The position numbers and the translations under genes were made by a program. Of a stretch of DNA of 40,805 nucleotides, positions 19,006-26,316 are shown piece by piece (the stretch's first letter is position 1; each line of letters starts with the position of its first letter). The notes under the pieces are model-generated. The model was not told where the DNA came from and made no database searches. It saw only the letters and a program-made list of their open reading frames with translations. The DNA is from CAZJYI01 sp964550025 (GTDB lineage Bacteria > Verrucomicrobiota > Kiritimatiellia > UBA8416 > CAYOBW01): positions 1 to 40,805 of the forward strand of contig CAZJYI010000106.1 of assembly GCA_964550025.1 (NCBI GenBank), read 5' to 3'.

Positions 19006-22000
19006 ATGAAGAGAGAGAATAGGGCAGTGATCAAGGAAGCAATCAACGTCGTGTCTGCCGTCTGCCTGGCCGTGACCGCCTCTGCCGACCTGCAGATCAG
19101 CGAGTTCATGGCGTCCAATGCCACGGGGCTGCAGGACGAGGACGGCGAGTACTCGGATTGGATCGAGGTCCACAATCCGGGCGGCGGCGCGGTCGACCTG
19201 GACGGATGGTACCTGACCGACAACCCGGCGGACCTGACCCAATGGCGCTTTCCCGCGGTATCGGTATCCACGGGCGGCTACGTGGTCGTTTTCGCCTCGG
19301 GCAAGAACCGCGCCGTTGCCGGGAATGAGCTCCATGCGAACTTCCAGCTTGATGCCGGCGGCGAGTACCTGGCGCTGGTGCGGCCTGACGGCGAGACGGT
19401 GGAGCACGCATACGCGCCCGCGTATCCGAACCAGCGCGCTGATGCCTCGTATGGTTCCCACACGCCTTCGGTGACAATGCCCCTCGTCGCAACCGGTCAC
19501 AGCGCGACCGCGTTCGTACCCACGGACGATACCCTCGGGGACTCGTGGCGCGGACGTGCCGGCGACGAACCGTTCGACGATTCCGCCGAAGCCGGGTGGA
19601 TACAGGGAACAAACGGTTTCGGCTTCTCGGCTGGCGGATCCGTCATCCCGGCAGAGACGGGAGGCTTCCCCCTGCAGGATCGCGCTACAACCGACGGCGC
19701 CAGCGGAAGCATCTTCGTGTTCCCCGAAATCCCCTTTACCCGGGACGGCCGCGTGCTCACCTGGTCGTTCTTCTCGAACAAGGGCGGGATGGTTGGCTGG
19801 ACGCTCACACCCCTGCTCTTCCGCAAGGTTGGCAGCACGTACGAGATCACAGGCATCGGTGAAACGCGCACCAACGCGGGGACGGGCGAGCAGTCTTTCG
19901 GTTTTGATGTCACCGCCGGGAATGACGTCGTGCGGGCCGGCGCCCACTACTTCGGCTTCAAGGACGGTAGCAACGCGAGCGACAACCGGGGCGTCATCGA
20001 GTGGGACAACAACACGTCCGACACGATCGTCTGGTTCGGCGGGGGACACGCGGGCGACCTGTCCGTGGGCAATGCCTTTACGCCAAACCTCACGCTCAAG
20101 CGCACCTACTCCGTGCAGTTCGCAACCGGCACGGATTTTGGCGCCCTGATCGCAACGGACATCGAGTCGGCCATGCACGGCGTCAGCGCGTCCTGTTACG
20201 TGCGGGCGCAATTCGAACTGGACGTACCGGCGGTGGTTGATCGCCTGTTCCTGGATGTCAGGTACGAAGACGGCTTCATCGCGTTTCTCAATGGGACCGA
20301 GATTGCGCGCAGGAACATCACGGGACCAGGGCAGTACAACTCCACGGCGGACACGAACCGCCCCAACGCCTGGGCCGCGTCGTTCGAGCGTTTTGACGGG
20401 ACGTCCCACGGCGGCCTGCTCCGGACCGGAACAAACATCTTCGCGGTCCAGGGCCTGAACGATGCCGCGTCTGAAACGACATTCCTGATCGCTCCCCAAC
20501 TGACCGCCGAGACGTGGCTGCCCGCCTCGAACGCCTACTTTACGGCGCCGACACCCGGCGAGGCGAATGCGGGGGGCGTCGCGGGTTTCGTGGCCGACAC
20601 GCGTTTCAGCGTCGACCGCGGCTTCCACACGCAGGCTTTTGACGTCGCCATCACCACTCCAACGGAGGGAGCAGACATCTTCTACACCACGAACGGCACC
20701 GCACCCTCGCCTGCCAATGGCGATGCCATCCCGTACTCGGCACCGGTTCACATCAGCCGGACCACGGTGTTTCGTGCGGCGGCGTTCAAGGACGGCTACG
20801 AACCCACCAACGTCGACACGCATACCTACCTCTTCGTGTCGGACATCCCGCAACAGAACGTGATGTGGACGGGAATCACTCAGGATCCCGCGTGGGGGCC
20901 GCGGATGACCAACTCCCTGCTCGCCGTCCCGACCGTGTCGCTGGCGACCGGCAATACCATTTCGGAAGTTGAGTCGGGCGTTTCCATCGAGTTCATCCAC
21001 CCCGCCGGCCGAACCGGCTTCCAGATGGATGCGGGCGTTGAGCATTTCGGCGGGCATAGTCTCAACTACCCCAAGAAGTCGATGCGCATCAGTTTCAAAC
21101 GCCGATACGGGCCGGGGAAGCTCCGCTACAACCTGTTTGACGGCGCCGTAGCCGACGAGTTCGACCAGATTCTCCTCAGGACCGGGTCGCATGATACGGT
21201 CTTCTACAGCAACATCGGCGAACGCGGCATATACGTGCGCAACCGCTGGATCTTCGATCGACAGCTCGAGATGGGACAGCCGGCGCCACGCGGACGTTTT
21301 GTTCACGTCTACATCAACGGAACATACTGGGGACAGCACCACCTCATGGAGCGGCCGGACGCGTCCTTCATGGCGTACCACTTCGGCGGCGACGAGCGGA
21401 ACTATGATGCGCTGAACAAGGGCGTGGTCATCGACGGCGACAATGCCGCGTACAACGCCATGAGAGCGTCAACCGCCGACTACAGCGCGCTCCAACAATA
21501 CATGGACGTCGTCAACTACGCCGACTACATGCTGCTGCAGTTCTACTGCGGCAACGACTGGGACTGGAACCACTACCAGAACTGGATGGTGGCGCGTAAA
21601 CGTGAAGCAGGCGCGGGCTTCAAGTTCTTTGCGTGGGACAGCGACATGGTCATCCGCCGAAATGTCAACGCCAACGTCATCAACAAGGGCGGACCGGCCA
21701 ACATGTGGGGCAACATCCGGCAGCACGCGGAGTTCCGCATGCTGCTCGCCGACCGCGCGCAGAGGCTCTTCTTCAACAACGGCATGTTGACCCCCGACCG
21801 TGTCGTCTCCGATCTCAGTGCCGTCGCGGATCAGATGACCCTGTCGATGATTGCCGAGACGGCGCGCTGGGGAAACCGAAGCTCGTTCGGCAACTACACG
21901 CCCGCCACGTGGAGCAACGAGCTCAGTTCCGTCCAAACGGCCTACGTGCCGCAACGCACCGACATAGTGCTCCAACAGCTCCGCGACGCCGAGCTCCTGC

Positions 22001-24180
22001 CGGACACGCACACCCCGACATACGCCATCAATGGCACGCCACAACACGGCGGAATCATCACGGCAGGAGCTATGCTCGCCATCGCCAATCCGAACACCTC
22101 GGGCGACATCTACTTCACGCTCGACGGCACGGACCCACGGCGGACCGGCGGAACCGTATCCCCGGTTGCCACGGCATACGCATCGCCTGTGGAACTGACC
22201 CATAGCACGCGTGTACTTTCACGTGTTCTCAACAGCGGAGAATGGAGCGCTCTGGGCGATGCGGTTTTTGCCGTTCCCTCCACCGTCACGTCGACAAATC
22301 TCGTGCTCACCGAGCTGCATTTCAATCCATCCCCACCCAGCGCGGCTGAACTGGCCGCCAACCCGTCGTTGGGACACGACGATTTCGAGTTCGTCGAGTT
22401 CCGGAACGCATCGGGCAAGGTGCTGGATCTTGCGGGGCTTGCCTTCGTGGACGGCGTGGGATTCACCTTCCCGTCGCCCTGCCTGCTGGAAGGAGGGGCC
22501 TATGTTGTGGCCGTCCGCAATGAACGGGCCTTCGAAGCCCGCTACGGGACGGGCATCAACGTGGCCGGTCATTACTCCGGCACACTGAGTGACGGCGGCG
22601 AAACGCTGGCGCTGCACACGGCTTCGGGCATGCCGGTCACGGTGTTTGCCTACAAGGACGACTTCACGCCGCTGAGCGACGGCGACGGGCCGTCCATGGT
22701 CTTCCGCGGCGGCGACCACGGCAGCGGAGACAGTTGGCGTGACAGCGTGCTGATCGGCGGAACTCCCGGCAGGGCGCCGGACACGCCCGTGCGGGACATC
22801 GTGATCAACGAGGTGCTGTCGCACACGGATCTCCCCGACATGGACTCGATCGAGCTGTTGAATATCTCGACGGGTACCGTCACCATCGGCAACTGGTGGT
22901 TGAGCGACACACGCAGCCTCCCTCGCAAGTTCGTGATCCCCGGCGGCACATCACTCGCCTCGGGCGAGTACGTCGTATACAACGAGAACGATTTCAACCC
23001 CGCTCCTTCGGCGCCCGCAACGAACCACTTCACGTTGGACGGCGCCCACGGTGACGACGTATGGCTGATCGAGCCGGGACCGGGCGGTGGAGCGCAACGC
23101 ATTGTGGACACGGTGGAGTTCGGCGCGGCCGCCAACGGCGAATCGTTCGGCCGCTGGCCGAACGGGGAAGGCGGGCCGTACCCCATGCTCTCCCCCACGC
23201 CCGGCACGACCAACAGCGGCCCGCGCGTAGGCCCGGTCGTCATCAGCGAGATCATGTACGCCTACCCGGGGGATACGAACGGGTACCTGGAGTTCATCGA
23301 AATCTACAATCCGTCCAACGCGGCTGTTTCGTTGGAGAACTGGGGCATCGTGAAGGGCGCCGATTTCGAATTCCCCGCCGCTGCCGTGCTACCGGCAACC
23401 GGCGTCGTGGTGGTCGTGAGCTTCGACCCGCAGACCAACGCACAGCGCCTGGCCGAGTTCCGCGCGGCGTACGGCATCGATGGGAGCGTGAACCTCCTGG
23501 GACCGTTTGGGGGGCGGCTGGACAACCGCGGTGAGACGGTGCGCCTCTCGCGCCCGGACGAACCACCGCTGGAGGAGCCCTGGTTTCACCCCGCGCTGCT
23601 GGAAGACGAGGCGGACTACGACATCACCGCTCCGTGGCCGGTCACTTGCCTGGCGCGGGGCGACTCGCTCCACCGCCTTGACGAGGGCCAATGGGGGCAC
23701 GACCCATTCGGGTGGTACGCCGGGGAACCGACACCCGGGCGGTATCGCCCCGTACCGCTCGAGGGGTTCACCTTGTGGCAACGGACGGCCTTCCCCCACG
23801 AAACCCCCGCCGAGGCGCGTGCCTGGCTTGCCGACGCCAACGGCGACGGGATAGTGAATGCGCTGGCGTATGCGTTCGGATTTGACCCACTCGCCTCCGG
23901 CGATAGACCGTCGGTATTCACGGACGCGAGACCGGCTGACAGTGCCCTGGACGTGACATACCGGCGCCGTGCCGGCGCATCCGACATCACCTTCATTGTC
24001 GAGTTGTCCGGCGTACTGCAGACTTGGGACGGTTCGGAGACCCATGTCACGCCGTTGGGCGTTCCCGTGCCATCACCCGACGGCATCACGGAGGAAGTCA
24101 CTTTGCGTATCGACTTGAAGGCGCCGCCGCTCGGGGGGGGGCACGGATACGTGCGCATAAAGGTCAGGCCGCTGCTGTGA
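19006..24180 (+). CDS. Giant secreted lamin-tail/CotH-kinase-like protein
   Basis: The product has 1724 residues. GGGGAGG directly abuts ATG 19006, which is too close, so the in-frame GTG 19027 (residue 8) is a possible start; the signal peptide ends near residue 27 either way. Lamin-tail (LTD) domains lie at about 28-145, 1098-1205, 1263-1370 and 1409-1520. Residues 169-211 and 374-505 are two halves of a beta domain (YEDGFIAFLNGTEIARRN) interrupted at 229-373 by the module shared with the upstream gene. Chitobiase-C-like (CHB_HEX_C) domains lie at 533-610 and 1008-1088. Residues 640-925 match CotH kinase-like proteins (KKSMRISFKRRYG, VHVYINGTYWGQHHLMERPD, FKFFAWDSDM, where D-x-D is the metal-binding candidate). 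The C-terminus from 1588 is a domain common in PVC proteins. CotH of Bacillus phosphorylates spore-coat protein; the target here is unknown. Confidence 0.85.
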   Translation: MKRENRAVIKEAINVVSAVCLAVTASADLQISEFMASNATGLQDEDGEYSDWIEVHNPGGGAVDLDGWYLTDNPADLTQWRFPAVSVSTGGYVVVFASGKNRAVAGNELHANFQLDAGGEYLALVRPDGETVEHAYAPAYPNQRADASYGSHTPSVTMPLVATGHSATAFVPTDDTLGDSWRGRAGDEPFDDSAEAGWIQGTNGFGFSAGGSVIPAETGGFPLQDRATTDGASGSIFVFPEIPFTRDGRVLTWSFFSNKGGMVGWTLTPLLFRKVGSTYEITGIGETRTNAGTGEQSFGFDVTAGNDVVRAGAHYFGFKDGSNASDNRGVIEWDNNTSDTIVWFGGGHAGDLSVGNAFTPNLTLKRTYSVQFATGTDFGALIATDIESAMHGVSASCYVRAQFELDVPAVVDRLFLDVRYEDGFIAFLNGTEIARRNITGPGQYNSTADTNRPNAWAASFERFDGTSHGGLLRTGTNIFAVQGLNDAASETTFLIAPQLTAETWLPASNAYFTAPTPGEANAGGVAGFVADTRFSVDRGFHTQAFDVAITTPTEGADIFYTTNGTAPSPANGDAIPYSAPVHISRTTVFRAAAFKDGYEPTNVDTHTYLFVSDIPQQNVMWTGITQDPAWGPRMTNSLLAVPTVSLATGNTISEVESGVSIEFIHPAGRTGFQMDAGVEHFGGHSLNYPKKSMRISFKRRYGPGKLRYNLFDGAVADEFDQILLRTGSHDTVFYSNIGERGIYVRNRWIFDRQLEMGQPAPRGRFVHVYINGTYWGQHHLMERPDASFMAYHFGGDERNYDALNKGVVIDGDNAAYNAMRASTADYSALQQYMDVVNYADYMLLQFYCGNDWDWNHYQNWMVARKREAGAGFKFFAWDSDMVIRRNVNANVINKGGPANMWGNIRQHAEFRMLLADRAQRLFFNNGMLTPDRVVSDLSAVADQMTLSMIAETARWGNRSSFGNYTPATWSNELSSVQTAYVPQRTDIVLQQLRDAELLPDTHTPTYAINGTPQHGGIITAGAMLAIANPNTSGDIYFTLDGTDPRRTGGTVSPVATAYASPVELTHSTRVLSRVLNSGEWSALGDAVFAVPSTVTSTNLVLTELHFNPSPPSAAELAANPSLGHDDFEFVEFRNASGKVLDLAGLAFVDGVGFTFPSPCLLEGGAYVVAVRNERAFEARYGTGINVAGHYSGTLSDGGETLALHTASGMPVTVFAYKDDFTPLSDGDGPSMVFRGGDHGSGDSWRDSVLIGGTPGRAPDTPVRDIVINEVLSHTDLPDMDSIELLNISTGTVTIGNWWLSDTRSLPRKFVIPGGTSLASGEYVVYNENDFNPAPSAPATNHFTLDGAHGDDVWLIEPGPGGGAQRIVDTVEFGAAANGESFGRWPNGEGGPYPMLSPTPGTTNSGPRVGPVVISEIMYAYPGDTNGYLEFIEIYNPSNAAVSLENWGIVKGADFEFPAAAVLPATGVVVVVSFDPQTNAQRLAEFRAAYGIDGSVNLLGPFGGRLDNRGETVRLSRPDEPPLEEPWFHPALLEDEADYDITAPWPVTCLARGDSLHRLDEGQWGHDPFGWYAGEPTPGRYRPVPLEGFTLWQRTAFPHETPAEARAWLADANGDGIVNALAYAFGFDPLASGDRPSVFTDARPADSALDVTYRRRAGASDITFIVELSGVLQTWDGSETHVTPLGVPVPSPDGITEEVTLRIDLKAPPLGGGHGYVRIKVRPLL
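24133..24141 (+). repeat. Nine-G homopolymer near the 3' end of the CotH gene
   Basis: Nine consecutive G residues encode part of LGGGHG, about 15 codons before the stop. Slippage would change only the last residues. It is noted because such tracts are length-variable in some surface-protein genes. Confidence 0.7.
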
Positions 24181-24192
24181 CCTGCCGACACT

Positions 24193-24231
24193 GGCTGTTT
24201 CCGGACCCAGGACTCCGTCCGCGGAACAGCC
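24193..24231 (+). terminator. Possible hairpin terminator after the CotH gene
   Basis: GGCTGTTTCCGGAC (24193-24206) pairs with GTCCGCGGAACAGCC (24217-24231) through a stem of about 14 pairs with one bulge and a 10-base loop, starting 12 bases after the stop. No T-run follows, so it may be a 3' stabilising hairpin rather than an intrinsic terminator. Confidence 0.4.
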
Positions 24232-24385
24232 TCGACCACGCCCTTCACCCGAGCGGCGTGCCGACGTCGGGATCGAGAGCGGGGCTTCCGACACCCCGCA
24301 TCTCCCGGCCCCTATGCCGCAGTAGAAGTCTCCAAACAGCCAGCCAGATTCATGTCACAACCTGGCGATCGTATCCGGCGACCGC
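24232..24385. other. Intergenic stretch between CotH gene and palindrome
   Basis: No open frame with family resemblance. A short GCGGGG/CCCCGC inverted repeat (24279-24284 with 24294-24299) is the only structure seen. The gap between the CotH stop and the regulator's stop is 326 bp in all and also holds the palindrome at 24386-24411. Confidence 0.4.
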
Positions 24386-24411
24386 ACCCCACACTTTATA
24401 AAGTGTGGGGT
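24386..24411. promoter_or_regulatory. Perfect 26-bp palindrome, distal copy
   Basis: The core ACACTTTATAAAGTGT (24391-24406) is extended by ACCCC on the left and GGGGT on the right into a perfect 26-bp palindrome. It lies 96 bp beyond the 3' end of the winged-helix regulator gene. The left 21 bases equal those of the copy in that gene's promoter. It is probably a second binding site of the same regulator. As RNA it could also form a hairpin ending the regulator transcript, though no T-run follows. Confidence 0.65.
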
Positions 24412-24506
24412 ATGGTTGTATGCGAGGCCTCTTGCTGCTTTCGCTTTGGCACCGCCGGTGAGATCGATCGCCAACCCACAACCGCATCGACTGACAAGAC
24501 ACTCGG

Positions 24507-25100
24507 TTATCGATGCGGTGAGACGGCAATCGTCATCAAGACCCGCGCAAGCCGGGACGGCGGTCGGCAGCAAGAGTAGACGCCTTTGCGGGCCTTGACA
24601 AACCGACGGTCCACAAGCTTCTTGATATGTCGGCGCAGGGCCTCTCGCGAGATCCCTGAACGAGCTCTGAGGATGCCGAAGGCGAGTCCGTTCGTGCCGT
24701 GCAGCGTCCGGATGATCGTGATACGACGGGGATGCGTGAAGGCTGTCAGGTCGCGAAAGACGTTGCCGACCGCGTCGCTGCCGTGCAGGAGATCGTATCT
24801 CAGTGCAGCGACCAGAGACGTCGTCTCGGGGATGGTGGCATTTGGTTCCACCCGGTATCTCACCCAGCGTCCTTCCCTTCTCGCGCTGAGGATGCCGCGT
24901 GCGTTCAGGGCTCGCAGATACTGGCAGGCGAGAGAAAGCGAAATCCCGTTCGCCTCGGCAATCCCGGTTACCGTCTGCCCGCTTCGTTCCAACAGCGACG
25001 CCAACACCGTGAGTCTGCCCCGATTCGCCAGGGCACGGCACGTTCGCCACAGTGTCGGATTGAGTGGACCACCCGTTGAATTAAGCACTTTCGCTCTCAT
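24507..25100 (-). CDS. Transcriptional regulator with two winged-HTH domains (ArsR-like)
   Basis: From ATG 25100 the product has 197 residues. Residues of about 12-83 form an ArsR-like winged helix: LANRGRLTVLASLLER, then the recognition-helix region GISLSLACQYLRALNARGIL and the wing SARREGRWVRYRVEP. Residues of about 112-190 repeat the design: FTHPRRITIIRTLHGTNG, SGISREALRRHIKKLVDR, and RFVKARKGVYSCC. No clear metal-binding Cys cluster or ligand domain is seen. A TTG at 25142 could extend the frame by 14 residues but falls in the -35 box, so ATG 25100 is preferred; GGGG 8 bases upstream may serve as a weak ribosome binding site. The palindrome at 25108-25128 covers its promoter, which suggests autorepression. 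No target gene is certain; the nearest plus-strand gene is the peroxiredoxin. Confidence 0.75.
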   Translation of the reverse strand: MRAKVLNSTGGPLNPTLWRTCRALANRGRLTVLASLLERSGQTVTGIAEANGISLSLACQYLRALNARGILSARREGRWVRYRVEPNATIPETTSLVAALRYDLLHGSDAVGNVFRDLTAFTHPRRITIIRTLHGTNGLAFGILRARSGISREALRRHIKKLVDRRFVKARKGVYSCCRPPSRLARVLMTIAVSPHR

Positions 25101-25107
25101 GACACAC

Positions 25108-25128
25108 ACCCCACACTTTATAAAGTGT
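25108..25128. promoter_or_regulatory. Palindromic operator in the regulator promoter
   Basis: ACACTTTATAAAGTGT at 25113-25128 is a perfect 16-bp palindrome, preceded by ACCCC as in the distal copy but with the right-hand GGGG arm changed to AAGG. It lies 8 to 28 bases upstream of the regulator start and overlaps its -10 box, so a bound dimer would block RNA polymerase. Confidence 0.7.
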
Positions 25129-25142
25129 AAGGCGCAAGTCAA
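25115..25142 (-). promoter_or_regulatory. Putative promoter of the winged-HTH regulator
   Basis: On the minus strand TTGACT (25142-25137) is a good -35 box. TAAAGT (25120-25115) follows with a 16-bp spacer and serves as a -10 candidate inside the palindrome. TATAAA two bases earlier has a poor 14-bp spacer. The transcript leader would be very short. Confidence 0.5.
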
Positions 25143-25511
25143 CCCTTCTTCTCATAGTCCAACGACCAATGACGATGAACACGAACACGAGCAAGATCGT
25201 GAGCGACGACACCCTCAAGGGCACAGAAGGCACTCCCGAAGGAGAAGACCGTGGGGTCAAACAGGCGGGGGCGGGTACGGCACGCGAACGCTGTTTTCCC
25301 TTCGAAACTGGATATTCCGTGTTGCGTATCACTCGCGAAAACAGCCTTCCAAAGAGAGAGAGAGAGAGAGAGCTTGTGCAATCGGCGGTCTCGCATCCAG
25401 GCGCGAGATCGAAGTCCGAACACCTTGGGACAGGGACCGCAGCGTCCGTCAAGGCGCTTGACGGCTATCCCGGATCACCTGCGACAATTTCGCCAACTTT
25501 GTCATTGCAAA
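25143..25511. other. Intergenic region with simple repeats
   Basis: Within the 498-bp gap between the two coding starts no convincing gene is visible. It contains a GAACACGAACACGAGC-type run near 25175-25192, a GGGCACAGAAGGCACT stretch near 25220 recalling the 9-bp CACA array at 15383, and the AG microsatellite at 25353. These look like debris of simple repeats. Confidence 0.4.
25353..25372 (+). repeat. (AG)10 microsatellite
   Basis: Ten uninterrupted AG dinucleotides lie in the intergenic region upstream of the peroxiredoxin. No function is evident. Confidence 0.9.
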
Positions 25512-25530
25512 TGCCACCGGCGTGGTGGCA
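25512..25530. promoter_or_regulatory. Inverted repeat upstream of the peroxiredoxin
   Basis: TGCCACC (25512-25518) and GGTGGCA (25524-25530) form a perfect 7-bp inverted repeat around GGCGT, 69 bases before ATG 25599. It could be an operator or a leader hairpin. I could not place a convincing promoter next to it. Confidence 0.3.
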
Positions 25531-25598
25531 ATATTCCGCGACTTCAGAAATGGAATGGGTCGAGGCAACCGATCATCAACAACGGAAGGAGACGCAGC

Positions 25599-26186
25599 AT
25601 GTCATCACTCGTCACAAAGGAAGCACCCGATTTCACGGCACAGGCCGTGTACCCCGACAACAGCATGGCGGACCTGAAGCTATCGTCATACCGGGGCAAG
25701 TACGTTCTGCTGTACTTCTACCCGCTGGATTTCACCTTCGTGTGCCCATCGGAGATCATTGCCTTCGACAAGGCACTCGAAGAGTTCACGTCCCGCAACA
25801 CGCAGGTCATCGGCGTCTCGGTGGATTCCCAGTATACGCATTACGCCTGGCGCCAGACACCCGTCGAAAAGGGAGGCATCGGCGAGATTGGATATCCGTT
25901 GGTAGCCGACCTGAACAAGGACATTGCCCGCCAGTACGGTGTACTCCACGACGAGTCGGTTGCCTTGCGGGGCCTCTTTCTCATCGATACGCACGGCGTT
26001 GTACGCCACCAGCTCGTGAACGATCTGCCGCTCGGGCGGAGCGTTGCCGAGGCACTGCGTACGCTCGAGGCGCTGCAGTTCGTCGAAGAGCACGGCGAAG
26101 TGTGCCCGGCGAACTGGCAGCGGGGCGAGGAGGCCATGAAGCCGACCGCCGAAGGCGTGGCCGAGTACCTCGCGAAACACGCGTAA
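25599..26186 (+). CDS. Typical 2-Cys peroxiredoxin (AhpC/Prx1 type)
   Basis: From ATG 25599 (AAGGAG at 25586-25591, spacing 7) the product is a 195-residue cytoplasmic protein, the usual length for this family. The peroxidatic cysteine is Cys49 in YPLDFTFVCPSE, and the resolving cysteine is Cys169 in HGEVCPANW. Other family marks are APDFTAQAV near the N-terminus, GVSVDSQYTHYAW near 72-84, YPLVADLNKDIARQYGV near 99-115, and RGLFLIDTHGVVRH. It reduces hydrogen and organic peroxides using two active-site cysteines per dimer half. The in-frame upstream extension has no ribosome binding site and no homology, so it is excluded. No reductase partner is nearby. A strong hairpin follows the gene, so it is probably transcribed alone. 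Confidence 0.95.
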   Translation: MSSLVTKEAPDFTAQAVYPDNSMADLKLSSYRGKYVLLYFYPLDFTFVCPSEIIAFDKALEEFTSRNTQVIGVSVDSQYTHYAWRQTPVEKGGIGEIGYPLVADLNKDIARQYGVLHDESVALRGLFLIDTHGVVRHQLVNDLPLGRSVAEALRTLEALQFVEEHGEVCPANWQRGEEAMKPTAEGVAEYLAKHA

Positions 26187-26219
26187 TCACCCCTCTTCCA
26201 CAGCGTTGGAAACTCGTGC

Positions 26220-26256
26220 GGGGAAGCGCGCCGGATTGGCGCGCTTCCCCGTTTGC
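26220..26256 (+). terminator. Intrinsic-type terminator after the peroxiredoxin
   Basis: GGGGAAGCGCGCC (26220-26232) and GGCGCGCTTCCCC (26238-26250) form a perfect 13-bp stem with loop GGATT, followed by GTTTGC. The T-run is short, but the stem is very stable and lies 33 bases after the stop. Confidence 0.75.
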
Positions 26257-26316
26257 ATAGTGGCAATCCGCCGCCGGGTGTGCAAAGCTCTTCCCCCAAG
26301 ACAAGGAGACCGTGCA

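Noticed and set aside
24355..25050. A 231-codon minus-strand frame overlapping the winged-HTH gene
   Set aside because: It lies in another frame of the regulator gene and has no family resemblance, while the regulator frame shows two clear winged-HTH domains.
25169..26260. A 363-codon plus-strand frame overlapping the peroxiredoxin
   Set aside because: It runs out of frame through the peroxiredoxin and its Arg-rich product resembles nothing known.
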